Source: JAPOXK01 sp965220315
Lineage (GTDB): Bacteria; Chloroflexota; Dehalococcoidia; Bin125
DNA length: 64,000 nucleotides
Reading direction: 5' to 3'
NCBI GenBank assembly: GCA_965220315.1
Contig: CBDCPP010000001.1
Coordinates: forward strand, 434,001 to 498,000
The stretch's first letter is position 1, and each line of letters opens with the position of its first letter. The position numbers and the translations under genes were made by a program. The notes below the pieces were generated by a model. It was not told where the DNA came from, made no database searches, and saw only the letters and a program-made list of their open reading frames with translations. This document shows, piece after piece, positions 25,222-33,551 of the stretch.

Positions 25222-26130
25222 TCACGGGCTCTCTTCGTACCAGCCGGACGCGAAGATGAGCCCGTCGTAGCGCACGGCCCAGGTGTGCTTGCGCTGCTCT
25301 TGGCCCGATTCCGGGTTCAGGATGACGTAGTCGACCCAACGGCCTGCCTGGGTGGCCCCCAGCAGATCGTCGCCGTAGAAGTACCCGGTGGCGTCCACCC
25401 GGAGGCTGGGGTCTCTGCCGCGGAACTCCGGGTTATGGTGCCCTATCGTGAAACCGTCCTGGTCGATGATGAAGACATACCACTGGCCGTCGACGCTGGC
25501 CTCAGTGTTGTAGTAGGCGATGGTCCCCTCGAGGCCGAGTGCGTCGTAGAGGTTCAGGGCCTGCTGGACGAAGGTTTGGGTATAGGCGGGAGCGTCGGCC
25601 TTGCGCGGGCCGCTCGCGTACCAGCCGGAGCCGAAGACCAGGCCGTCGCGCCGGATGATCCAGGAGTGCTTGGTCTCAGCGCCGCCGGTGGCTGGATTGG
25701 GGAAGGTGTAGTCGAGCCAACCGCCGTCCTCGTTCGCCACCGCCGCGACCGCCGAGCCTGCGGGGTAGTCGTTTGGTCCCACTGCCACCGAGGCGTGCTC
25801 GCCCACGAGGGCCGGGTTGTCGGCGTGCGCGAGGAACGTGTCGTCTTGATCGATGATGAACACGTACCACTGGCCGTCGACGCTGGCCTCGGTGTTGTAG
25901 TAGGCGATGGTCCCCTCGAGGCCGAGTGCGTCGTAGCGCGCCAAGGCCTGTTCCACGAACCAGCGGGTGTAGGCGTCGGGGTCGGACTTGAAGGGGGCCT
26001 CTGCGGAGGCTGGGGCGGGGTCGTCGCCGAGCGCGATGATGGCGACGATCAACGCCGCCAGGGCCAGCCCCGCCACGGCCAGAACCGCGATGACCAGGGC
26101 TGCCGTGGTACTCGGTATCCGTTGCGCCAT
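25222..26130 (-). CDS. Membrane-anchored protein with two tandem Cache domains
   Basis: The ~302-residue protein has one N-terminal transmembrane helix (ALVIAVLAVAGLALAALIVA) and then two Cache-type sensor domains of about 125 residues each. Each repeat carries GLEGTIAYYNTEASVDGQWY followed by VFIIDQD, then a stretch ending in YDGLIFASGWYE or RDGLVFGSGWYA. There is no cytoplasmic HAMP, kinase or MCP domain, so this is a sensor or solute-binding module without an output domain. The start ATG 26130 is chosen because it opens just before the helix; 26199 is a weaker upstream start. The two domains share an almost identical 87-nt DNA stretch. It may be a periplasmic ligand-binding or lipid-associated protein. 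Confidence 0.78.
   Translation of the reverse strand: MAQRIPSTTAALVIAVLAVAGLALAALIVAIIALGDDPAPASAEAPFKSDPDAYTRWFVEQALARYDALGLEGTIAYYNTEASVDGQWYVFIIDQDDTFLAHADNPALVGEHASVAVGPNDYPAGSAVAAVANEDGGWLDYTFPNPATGGAETKHSWIIRRDGLVFGSGWYASGPRKADAPAYTQTFVQQALNLYDALGLEGTIAYYNTEASVDGQWYVFIIDQDGFTIGHHNPEFRGRDPSLRVDATGYFYGDDLLGATQAGRWVDYVILNPESGQEQRKHTWAVRYDGLIFASGWYEESP
25463..25549. repeat. Internal direct repeat, copy A (87 nt) within the Cache gene
   Basis: This stretch is 84/87 identical by my alignment to 25850-25936, spaced by exactly 387 bp (129 codons). It encodes the conserved core of the two Cache repeats. The rest of the two domains has diverged far more, suggesting recent conversion between them. 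Confidence 0.75.
25850..25936. repeat. Internal direct repeat, copy B (87 nt) within the Cache gene
   Basis: This is the partner of 25463-25549, with three mismatches seen (GAAGAC/GAACAC, CATACC/CGTACC and TCAGTG/TCGGTG). It encodes the first Cache repeat's core. Confidence 0.75.
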
Positions 26131-26528
26131 TTCAGGCGGCTCCTTCTTTCGAGAGCGGAGCGGGTGGGGACGCCGGCTCCGCACCGGCATGGCGAGCATA
26201 GCGCGCCCAGGGGTGGTGGTGGAGTGCGGTCGAGTCGGTAGTCTGGTGGCGAGAGAAAAGGAAACTTTGAGAGAAAACAGTTTCCTTTTGGCGGTAATTG
26301 GAAACTTATCGGCCGATTTGTTTCCAATCGCTCTCGAATGGGAACGCGAGATTCCGATCGATGAAGGCGGCCGGTTTCGCTGAGGGCGCGGCTCATTGCG
26401 ATCTTGGAGGCGTCGCGGGCGCCGGACTAAGCGAAACTTTCAATCCACTGGATTGTCAAAGGATCTAACCTCGCCATCTCTTGCGCAATCTCGGCCGCTT
26501 CCTCGCCCTTCGTTTAACATGATGCGTT
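26131..26528. other. Gene-free interval between the Cache gene and the restriction-modification gene
   Basis: This 398-bp stretch has no coding region I can support. It contains the phased inverted-repeat array at 26256-26328 and is locally AT-richer than its surroundings. The array lies about 130 bp upstream of the Cache start and about 200 bp after the methylase stop, both genes being on the - strand. It may hold the Cache gene promoter and the methylase terminator. Confidence 0.6.
26256..26328. promoter_or_regulatory. Array of four GGAAAC/GTTTCC half-sites at an exact 20-bp period (two dyads)
   Basis: The half-sites start at 26260 (GGAAAC), 26280 (GTTTCC), 26300 (GGAAAC) and 26320 (GTTTCC). 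Dyad 1 has perfect 11-bp arms (AAAAGGAAACT / AGTTTCCTTTT, 12-nt spacer). Dyad 2 has 9-bp arms (ATTGGAAAC / GTTTCCAAT) around the palindrome ATCGGCCGAT. The period of ~2 helical turns with alternating orientation suggests cooperative binding of a dimeric regulator. Dyad 1 followed by T residues could alternatively be a bidirectional terminator. Confidence 0.6.
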
Positions 26529-29099
26529 CTACACCGCCACCACCGTCTCCGTGTCCCCCGCCGCCAGCGCGTTCATGTAGGCCAGAATGAGGTCGCGGGT
26601 GCGGTAGCGGCCGAACTGGGCCTCGTCTTCCTTGCGGACGATGGGGAAAGTACCGAGCACATAGTCCGCGTCCTCCCTGCTGAGGCCGTAGAGGTGGAAG
26701 TAGCACGCGTCGAGGCGGGCGCGCAGATGGCGGCGCTCCTCTTCGTCCCAGACGAAGGGCGGGCCGTCGTGGCCGAGGTCCCGCGCGAAGGGCGCCATGT
26801 CGTGGGCGGTGTAGGTGAGGCGCAGCACGTGGTCGCAGACCAGCTCGCGGGCGGTCACCGCGCCGAATCGACGGTCGTAGCCGTCGCTGGCGATGACGGG
26901 GAGTTGCTCGACGATGTACCAGTTGAGATGCGTGCCTTGCGCTTTCTGTCTCGCGACGAAATCCGCACATATGGCGTTCAGATTCGCTACGAGCCAGGGG
27001 GTGACTGAGGCGTCTTCTCCGACAAGTAAAGGAAGTGTGTTCCCATAGCCGGCCCACGGAACGACGGTGGCGATCATGGTGCGCACATCCGTTGGGCGGG
27101 CAATATCGCGGAAACCCAGCGAGTAGCCACGGCCTTGCGGGAAGCTCGGCTCGACCTCCCGGGCGGGTACCCAGTACTGCGACTGCGGCAGGAAGCCGGG
27201 ATCGCGGTGTTGCGCCTCGCCGACCCCCTCGCTGAGGTAGGGGTTGTGCGTGCTTTGTGGATTGACCCGGACCGAGTTGGCCCGGTGGTCGAACTGGTGA
27301 ATCATCCGCCCCTGGTACAGGGGCAGGAATAGCTCCTGGCCCCGCTTCCAGCGGTTGCCCTGGACCGGATAGCAACCCTCGGCCTCCAACTGCGCCGCCG
27401 TGCGGAAGAGATGGGAGTCGTTGGTCATGTCGAACATGCGCACGTATCGCACGGGCCAGACGGAGCGCTCCGCGCCGCCCGAGCGGTCCACCAGTACCGG
27501 ATGGCGCTCGTAGATGCGGCGGGTGATCGCGGCGTCGCGCCGGGTGCGGAAGATGGGCGCGGTGCCGGTGTTGGGGTTGACGCGGGCGAAGTCCGCCGGC
27601 GCCAGCGGGAAGCAGCGCTCCGGGTCCTTGATGGTCTCGACATCGTGCAGGAAGAAGGCGCAATCCGTCTGGCGGAAACGCCGCTGTGCGCCGCCGAAGA
27701 CGAGGGCGCAGAACTTGAAGGAAGCGTGCACGTCCTTGAAGAAGATTTTCTTGTTCTCGAAGTCGAAGAGGCCGGCGAGGCGCCCGTTCGTGGAGAGGGA
27801 CTGGAAGAAGCGGGCGGCGGTCTTGTCGGCGTAGATGCCGGAGGGGGTGAGCAGCCCCACCAGGCCGCCGGGCTTGGCCAGGCCCATGGCCCGCTCCACG
27901 AAGAGCGCATAGAGGTTGACGTCGCCGCCGCCCAGCAGGGGGTAGTCGCCGCCGCCGCGCACCAGCTTGGCGAGCGTCTCCGTCTGCTCCTTGGCCGCGT
28001 CGAACTCGGCCGCCAGCGGGTCGCCCGCCTCCCGCAGCCGCTTGATGCCGGTCCGCCGGGCGGCGGCCGTCGAAGCGTGGGCGAGCGCGGGCGAACGCGT
28101 CGCGAACCACTCCACCTCCTGCAGCTTGATCCGGTCCCAGGGCGGATTGCCGATCACGGCGTCGAAGCCGCCCCGCGGCTTGTCGTCTTGCCACCCTTGC
28201 CAGACTCCAGGGAAGGCCGCTTCCCAGTGCAGGAAGCCTTCCCGGTCGGCGATGGAGTTGGCGCCGCTCCACAGCTCCTTGAAGGCCGGCCAGAAGGCCC
28301 GTTGTTGGATGGCGTCCCCTTCATCGACGGCAGCGGGACCCCGTGCAAGCAGCCCGTAGGCTCGGTCCTCTTGGAGGGCGAGTGCCCCCACCAGGGGCTC
28401 TTCGAATTGGGTCCGGCTGCGCTGGTTCATGCCCGCGCTCAGCCAGCGGGCGCCGCAAAGGGTGTCGAGCACGCCGCGCAGGTCCGCCGTGGTCTTCTCG
28501 ATGGACCTGAATAGCAGCGCCGATTCCTGGACCTCCGAGATGTCGGCGTCGGAGATCTCCTCGATCTGGTGCATCGCCTCCGTGGCGGACTCGGCGCTCT
28601 GGATGGCGCTGCCGGCATACATCCCGCCCAAACGCGCCAGGTCCTTCCTCAGATCGCTGACGTGCAGGCCGATGAGGGAGTCGCCGCAACGCAGGTGGTG
28701 GTCGAGGAAGGAGAGCGGCGCGCCCACGGTGAAGCTGTGCAGCCAGAGCGCCACCTTGGCCAGCTCGACGGTCAGGGGGTTCTTGTCCACGCCGTAGATG
28801 CAGCGCTTGAGCACCATGCGGCGGATGATGGCCTGGTCGCTGAGCTGGGCCTCGTCCAAGAGCCAGTTCGACGCCCGCGCCCGCTGGATGATGGCTGCTC
28901 GCATCGCCGCCACCCGCGCCACCAGCGGCGAGGCGTAGGCCTCGTCCCCGTCGCCCTTCCCGCCGCCGAGCCATTCCGGCACCGCCGGCACGTACTCGAC
29001 CAGCTCGGCGATGTAGTCCGAGAGGAAGTCGACGGCCGTGACCAGGAAGTGGCCGCTGCCCATGGCCGGGTCCAGCACCTTGAGGTCGAGCACGGCCAC
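26529..29099 (-). CDS. Type IIG-like restriction-modification enzyme, methyltransferase/specificity half (C-terminal fragment)
   Basis: This 856-residue reading frame is the C-terminal part of an Eco57I/PglX-like N6-adenine methyltransferase. The SAM motif I is LDPAMGSGHFLVTAVDF, motif IV is DAVIGNPPWDRI, and GGLVGLLTPSGIYADKTA fits motif VI/VIII. The target-recognition half follows and ends with DLILAYMNALAAGDT. Its N-terminal half is in another frame at 29140-30411, joined near 29140-29145, so the gene is broken. The normal linker with the SGSYYTP-type motif before motif I is absent. Whether it makes an active methyltransferase alone is unknown. No BREX or DISARM partner genes are near. Confidence 0.75.
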   Translation of the reverse strand: MAVLDLKVLDPAMGSGHFLVTAVDFLSDYIAELVEYVPAVPEWLGGGKGDGDEAYASPLVARVAAMRAAIIQRARASNWLLDEAQLSDQAIIRRMVLKRCIYGVDKNPLTVELAKVALWLHSFTVGAPLSFLDHHLRCGDSLIGLHVSDLRKDLARLGGMYAGSAIQSAESATEAMHQIEEISDADISEVQESALLFRSIEKTTADLRGVLDTLCGARWLSAGMNQRSRTQFEEPLVGALALQEDRAYGLLARGPAAVDEGDAIQQRAFWPAFKELWSGANSIADREGFLHWEAAFPGVWQGWQDDKPRGGFDAVIGNPPWDRIKLQEVEWFATRSPALAHASTAAARRTGIKRLREAGDPLAAEFDAAKEQTETLAKLVRGGGDYPLLGGGDVNLYALFVERAMGLAKPGGLVGLLTPSGIYADKTAARFFQSLSTNGRLAGLFDFENKKIFFKDVHASFKFCALVFGGAQRRFRQTDCAFFLHDVETIKDPERCFPLAPADFARVNPNTGTAPIFRTRRDAAITRRIYERHPVLVDRSGGAERSVWPVRYVRMFDMTNDSHLFRTAAQLEAEGCYPVQGNRWKRGQELFLPLYQGRMIHQFDHRANSVRVNPQSTHNPYLSEGVGEAQHRDPGFLPQSQYWVPAREVEPSFPQGRGYSLGFRDIARPTDVRTMIATVVPWAGYGNTLPLLVGEDASVTPWLVANLNAICADFVARQKAQGTHLNWYIVEQLPVIASDGYDRRFGAVTARELVCDHVLRLTYTAHDMAPFARDLGHDGPPFVWDEEERRHLRARLDACYFHLYGLSREDADYVLGTFPIVRKEDEAQFGRYRTRDLILAYMNALAAGDTETVVAV

Positions 29100-29139
29100 G
29101 GCCGGGTCCAGCGTGCGCAGCTCGGCCCGCCGCTTGGCC

Positions 29140-30411
29140 TTGGGCCGGCTCCCGCTCCAGCAGGCGCTCGTAGATCGAGCCCAGCTGCTGGACGGACATG
29201 TCGCGGTAGTTGACGAAGCGCCGGCCCTCGCTCGTTGCGGCGTGGCTGAGGTCGTAGACGATGGGGGCGACGACCGCGTCCGGCAGACGGACGGCTTCCA
29301 GCAGCGGGGCGGCTTCGGGCGCGAAGAGGCCGCCGTTGTAGGGCGGCAGGCCGATGGAGCCGTCGCCCCGGTCGATCAGCCGGCAGAGCGTCATCAGGTG
29401 GTCGTAGTAGTGGCCGGCGATGTTGGAGAAGGCGTCTCCCTGGTCCATGCGGCCGGCGATGTCGTCGCGCACCCGCTTACGCAGCCCGTAGTCGTCGTAG
29501 CGGGAGTCGTTGACGGGGAGCAGCCCCCGGTCCTCGGCGTAGAGCAGGAAGAGCAGCCGGTAGAGGAAGATCAGCGCCGCCTGGCGCGCCTCCGCCAGAT
29601 CTTCCTCTTCCGCCCCCGCCAGCGCTTGCACGAGCCTTGGGAAGACTCGCTCGAAGACCACGCTGGAAAGATCCTGCGCGACCTGCTCCTCGTAGCGCCG
29701 TCCCTCGGCCAGGGCCGCCTCCAGGAAAGTTCCGCCCTCGCGCGGGCTGAAGGTGTCGCGGCGGAACAGCAGGTAGAAGGCGCGCAGGGCGTCTGCGTTG
29801 TCGGGTTGGAGGTCGCCGGGCTGGAGGATCGCCGCCAAGTCGGCTTCGAAATAGCCGCTGGCGCGGGGCCGGGCGCGGTAGTCGTAGAGGCGCCAGAGGC
29901 CGCCGTTCGTGAGGATGCCCCAGCGCAGGCGGCCGTCCGCAACCGTCTCCGCCGTCGAGAGGTAGCGCAGGATCTGGCCGTGGGGCGTGCTGCGTTGCAC
30001 GGCGTCGCCCTGATCGCGGTTGTCGAGCGGCAGGCCGAAGCGCTTGCTCTCCTCGATCAGCAGCGCGTCCCGGTAGCGCTCGTGGGAATGGCGGCGCCCG
30101 CCGGCGCGCGCCTTGTCCTCGGCGCCGGCGAACAGCAGGAGATCGGGGATGTCTTCGTTGCGGGCCGTGCCCTGCTGCGGCAGGTAGTCGCTCCAGCCCA
30201 GCAGCTCCAGGATTGGGCGGATCAGCTCCTGCTCGGTGACCGCTTCGTTGGGATCCGCGTAACCGCCGAATTTGTCAAAGCGCTCGGCAACGGCGCGCGC
30301 GAAGACGGCGAAGCGTTGCGGCTGATCCAGCGACTCCCGCCATTCGGGGGTCGCTCGGATGCCATCGCTGAGGAAGTACTGGGTGAAGAGCTGCCCTGGC
30401 ATGATGGTCAC
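29140..30411 (-). pseudogene. N-terminal half of the frameshifted type IIG-like restriction-modification gene
   Basis: The frame starts at GTG 30411 (or ATG 30402, MPGQLFTQYF). It encodes the N-terminal part of an Eco57I/PglX-type protein: EAVTEQELIRPILELLGW, then DIPDLLLFAG and ALLIEESKRFG. These last two fit a PD-(D/E)xK nuclease site (D ... E-x-K). The helical core runs to QLGSIYERLLEREPA. There the frame is lost at about 29140-29145 (GCCCAAGG): the reading continues out of frame to 28321, while the sensible protein resumes in a shifted frame. In relatives I know, roughly 80-100 residues, including the catalytic-domain linker with SGSYYTP, lie at this junction and are missing here. This looks like a deletion plus frameshift. 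Confidence 0.7.
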
Positions 30412-30520
30412 CCGGCGGAGCGAAGAGGCGCCGCGATCGAACTTGCTGCCAGCACGTTACCCGACGGCGGCGCGACGCACTCGGCGCGGCGGAAAGGAAA
30501 GCCAAGGGGCGGGCAGGGCC

Positions 30521-31315
30521 CTACTCCACGTTGCAGGGGTAGACGGTCTGTTTCCAGGCGACGTAGCCGGTGGAGACCTCGTGCAGGCGCAGACGCTGGC
30601 GGGCGGAGGTCTGAGTGACGAGGTCGCCCATGGGGTCGAATACGCAGCCGCGCCCGCCGAAGGCTTCGCCGGCGCCGTCCCGGCCGCGCCGGTTGGAGGA
30701 GGCGACGTAGCAGCCGGAGATGATCGCGGTCATGCGCAGGGCGGCCTCGAAGATGGCGGCGGCGCCGGGGGGCGTGGCACGGGGGACGGCGATGAGGTGG
30801 GCGCCGGCGCGGCCGTAGGCCCGCGCGTGCTCGGTGAACATGATGTCCGTGCAGATCAGGATGCCGACGCGCAGCACCCCTAGGTCGACGGTGGCGAAGC
30901 GCTGCGGGCCGGGCGCGGTCCAGGTGGTCTCGCGGTAGCCGGGAGAGTTGGGGATGTGCTGCTTGGTGTGCGGGTGGCTGAGCCCTGCCTCCCGCGTCCA
31001 GAGGAAGGCCTGGTTGCAGCGCCGCCCCTCTAGGAGGGCGGGACGGGTGCCGATCACGGCGGGCGGACCGAGCTGGGGCAGGGCGGCGATCGCGACCTCA
31101 TGGTCGGCGATGGAGGCTTGCCAGGCGTCGGCGTCGAAGCGGTCGCGGGCGGCCAGCCAGGGGCCGAAGGGGAGCTCGTTGAGCACGAGCAGGTCCGGCT
31201 TGGCGCGGTCGAGCTCCGCGATGAGCTGGTCCCAGGCCTCGCTGCCGGCGCGCAGCTCGGGGTCGGACTCGACCACGGCGACGCGGTGAGTGGAGGCGGC
31301 GGGAGTGGTGGACAT
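30521..31315 (-). CDS. Carbon-nitrogen hydrolase (nitrilase superfamily)
   Basis: The 264-residue enzyme has the Glu-Lys-Cys triad of the nitrilase superfamily: the Glu in LLVLNELPFGPW, the Lys in HTKQHIPNSPG and the Cys in GILICTDIMF. These hydrolyse amide or nitrile bonds of small molecules in the cytoplasm. The length is that of the N-carbamoyl-amidase/omega-amidase branches rather than true nitrilases; the substrate is unknown. ATG 31315 follows a GGGAGGAGG site; a start at 31456 would add 47 residues of no conservation. It stands between the restriction-modification gene and a thioredoxin-family gene, all on the - strand. Confidence 0.85.
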   Translation of the reverse strand: MSTTPAASTHRVAVVESDPELRAGSEAWDQLIAELDRAKPDLLVLNELPFGPWLAARDRFDADAWQASIADHEVAIAALPQLGPPAVIGTRPALLEGRRCNQAFLWTREAGLSHPHTKQHIPNSPGYRETTWTAPGPQRFATVDLGVLRVGILICTDIMFTEHARAYGRAGAHLIAVPRATPPGAAAIFEAALRMTAIISGCYVASSNRRGRDGAGEAFGGRGCVFDPMGDLVTQTSARQRLRLHEVSTGYVAWKQTVYPCNVE

Positions 31316-31386
31316 GGCGCTTTGCCTCCTCCCCTGCGCGCCCACTTCAAGCGGAGGGGAGAGGCGCGGAGCCGCGGCGTTGGTCG

Positions 31387-32028
31387 CTAGGCGTCGAGCG
31401 CTTGCTTGGCGAGGGCGACGATCTCGCGAACGGTTTCGTGGCGCCAGCGATTCCATTCGTCGGTGTTTTGGAGTTCGCGGTACTCGCTGTTGATGCGCTT
31501 ACGCATGTCCGCGTCGGTCTCGCCGGAGCCTTTGGTGAAGCGCTTTTGCATGTCGGCCATGTAGTCGTTGGCGACCTGGGGCCGTTCGATCCAGTGACCG
31601 AGATAGCGGTGGTCTTCGGTGTAGAGAACGGCCACGGGGATGGACGAGAATTCTTGGTCGCCTTGCTTGTTCATGAACTCGGCCATGATGTCTTCATTGT
31701 CGTCGCGTTGGAACATACGGAAGCTCCAGCCGGCGGCTTCGGCCATGGCGGCGACGACGGGGGCGCCGCGGAAGACGTCCGGGCACCAGTCCTCGCCGAG
31801 GACGAGGACCTTGAGCTTGGGCAGAGCTTTGAGCTGGGCGGTCTCGTCATCGGTGATGGTGAACTGGTCCATGTTGCGGCCGAAGCGCTCGCTGCCGTTG
31901 GGGCGAGGCTTGCCGTTGGGCATGGGGCGGCTGAGGTTTTTATCGGAGCTGATATAGGCGAGATATTCGGGCCAGGTGAAGCCTTTGGCGTAGCGTTTCT
32001 CGGTGACGACGGATTGGCTGGTGGTCAT
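31387..32028 (-). CDS. Thioredoxin-family protein with a WCPDV site
   Basis: The 213-residue protein has a thioredoxin-like core: KLKVLVLGEDWCPDVFRGAP replaces the usual WCGPC site with WC-x-D-V, so only one of the two redox cysteines remains. The cis-Pro strand is FSSIPVAVLYTEDHRYLG. The N-terminus (TWPEYLAYI...) and helical C-terminus are typical of the Thioredoxin_9-like proteins. With one cysteine it may act as a chaperone or thiol peroxidase partner, rather than as a dithiol reductase. The ATG at 32028 follows GGGAGAAAG. It is 71 bp upstream of the nitrilase gene on the same strand. Confidence 0.78.
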   Translation of the reverse strand: MTTSQSVVTEKRYAKGFTWPEYLAYISSDKNLSRPMPNGKPRPNGSERFGRNMDQFTITDDETAQLKALPKLKVLVLGEDWCPDVFRGAPVVAAMAEAAGWSFRMFQRDDNEDIMAEFMNKQGDQEFSSIPVAVLYTEDHRYLGHWIERPQVANDYMADMQKRFTKGSGETDADMRKRINSEYRELQNTDEWNRWRHETVREIVALAKQALDA

Positions 32029-32110
32029 TTCTTACTTTCTCCCGAGCCGCGCGGCTGATACGGGGACGCGCGGCGATCGTGCAAGCGATAGGGTAGCAGG
32101 GGCTGGGGTC

Positions 32111-32371
32111 TTAGTTGGGTTCGTGGTCTTGTGCTTGATGACAGGCGCAGGCGCACTCGTCGAGGGAGTAGCGGAGAACGTCGGTGTAGGTCTGCTCGGC
32201 GAGGCGCTCGACAAGGCTCTGGGGGACGGCGATGGTTTCGCCGTTGTGCTCGCGGGCTTGGTTGACGGCGTTATAGGCGTAGACGGCCATGGCGGCGGCA
32301 CGGTCGATCATTTCGGCGATATCGCTGCGGATAACGCCTTCTTCGCCAGCGTGGCGTTCGTTCGTGATCAT
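32111..32371 (-). CDS. Small hypothetical protein with a Cys-rich C-terminus (86 aa)
   Basis: This is an 86-residue protein of unrecognised family. Its central part is helical (IRSDIAEMIDRAAAMAVYAY followed by NAV). The C-terminus carries a CACACH cluster (three Cys and a His within six residues), which could bind a metal or iron-sulfur cofactor. The start ATG at 32371 is chosen over 32443, because the upstream 24 residues are basic and unlike a protein start. It stands 82 bp upstream of the thioredoxin-family gene on the same strand. No function can be proposed from sequence alone. Confidence 0.55.
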   Translation of the reverse strand: MITNERHAGEEGVIRSDIAEMIDRAAAMAVYAYNAVNQAREHNGETIAVPQSLVERLAEQTYTDVLRYSLDECACACHQAQDHEPN

Positions 32372-32594
32372 GGATCTTCCCGATGAACGCGAGGGCTGCG
32401 ATACAGGATTGGCTACGCGAGCATAGCGGTTTGGGACAGGCAATGGCGATGGATTGCGTGACGGTTTGGGTGATGATTCACCGGATCTTGCGGGGTACGT
32501 TGCGGGCTTAGCGTAGGGCGCTGATAGGCTCGGCGGGATGATGCGTGCCGATGCTGCTGGTATCGGTCGTGCTGGCAGGAAGCGGAGGATTCCG

Positions 32595-33485
32595 ATGGAG
32601 CTGGGTGTGATGTTTCCGGGACAAGGATGGGGGATGGATGGGGCGGAGGCGCGCGACTTCGCGCAGGGGGTGGAGGGGATCGGGTTCGACTGGATGGGGA
32701 CGAATGATCATGTGACGTATGCGTACGAGCAGGCGGGCCGGGAGCGGCCGCTCTACGCGGCGCCGGTTGATCAGCATGAGCCGCTCACGCTGCTGGCGCA
32801 CCTGGCGGCGGTGACGGATCGGTTGGTGCTGCAAAGTGCGGCGCTGGTGCTGCCGCAACGGCAGCCAACGCTGGTGGCGAAGCAGGCGGCGGAGTTGGAT
32901 GTGCTGAGCGGGGGGCGCTTCCGGTTAGGGGTGGGAATGGGGTGGAGCGAGGCGGAGTACGGGTCGCTCGGGGTGGCGTTCGAGGAACGGGCGGCGCGGT
33001 TCGAGGAGGGAGTGGCGGTGCTGCGGGCGTGCTGGGGGGCGGAGCCGGTGAACTTCGCCGGGCGATTTACGACGATCCGGGCGATGAACATGGAGCCGAA
33101 GCCGCTGACGCCGGGCGGGCCGCCGATCATTATCGGGGGTTTCGTGGAAGCGGCGGAGCGGCGGGCGACGCGGATCGGAAATGGCTGGATCGGGATCTCC
33201 ATGGAGGGAGTCGGCGGATCGAAGCCGGTGGTGGAGCGGTTGCGGGTAGGACTGGCGGCGGCGGGACGAAGCGGGGAACGCTTTCCCGTTCAGTGGATGG
33301 TGGAGCTGAGCGATGATGCGGCGGCGATGACGGATGCGCTGCGGATGCACCGGGAAGCGGGAGTGGAGTCGGTGCTGTTGATGCTGGGGGATGGGGGCGC
33401 GGAGTGGGAGACGGGGCGGGTGGACGGACAGCTGCGGCGGCTGGAGCGGTTCTGGCGGGAGATGCGGCCCAGGATCTTGGAGTAG
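32595..33485 (+). CDS. Luciferase-like monooxygenase family oxidoreductase
   Basis: This 296-residue LLM-class protein starts MELGVMFPGQGWGMDG after a GCGGAGGAT site. It has GFDWMGTNDHVTYAY (the N-D-H signature), VLQSAALVLPQRQPTLVAKQ, LSGGRFRLGVGMGWSEAEYG and MNMEPKPLTPGGPPIIIGGF. It is of a different subtype from the two tandem genes at 40-42 kb and from the 3674 and 48974 genes. FMN or F420 use and the substrate are unknown. It is isolated, with a 223-bp gap on its 5' side. An in-frame start at 32538 exists but lacks a ribosome site. Confidence 0.85.
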   Translation: MELGVMFPGQGWGMDGAEARDFAQGVEGIGFDWMGTNDHVTYAYEQAGRERPLYAAPVDQHEPLTLLAHLAAVTDRLVLQSAALVLPQRQPTLVAKQAAELDVLSGGRFRLGVGMGWSEAEYGSLGVAFEERAARFEEGVAVLRACWGAEPVNFAGRFTTIRAMNMEPKPLTPGGPPIIIGGFVEAAERRATRIGNGWIGISMEGVGGSKPVVERLRVGLAAAGRSGERFPVQWMVELSDDAAAMTDALRMHREAGVESVLLMLGDGGAEWETGRVDGQLRRLERFWREMRPRILE

Positions 33486-33551
33486 GAGCCGACCGGCTTT
33501 CTAGAGGCGTGCTGCGGCGCTGCGCGTCCAGGAGCGCGTGGCTCACGGGCG

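Noticed and set aside
26440..28272. A 610-residue - strand reading frame
   Set aside because: It is an Arg/Pro/His-rich shadow of the methyltransferase frame that carries NPPW and DPAMGSGH.
26529..30411. BREX PglX or DISARM component
   Set aside because: No partner genes (PglZ, BrxC, DrmA, and so on) are nearby, so a solitary type IIG-like enzyme is more likely.
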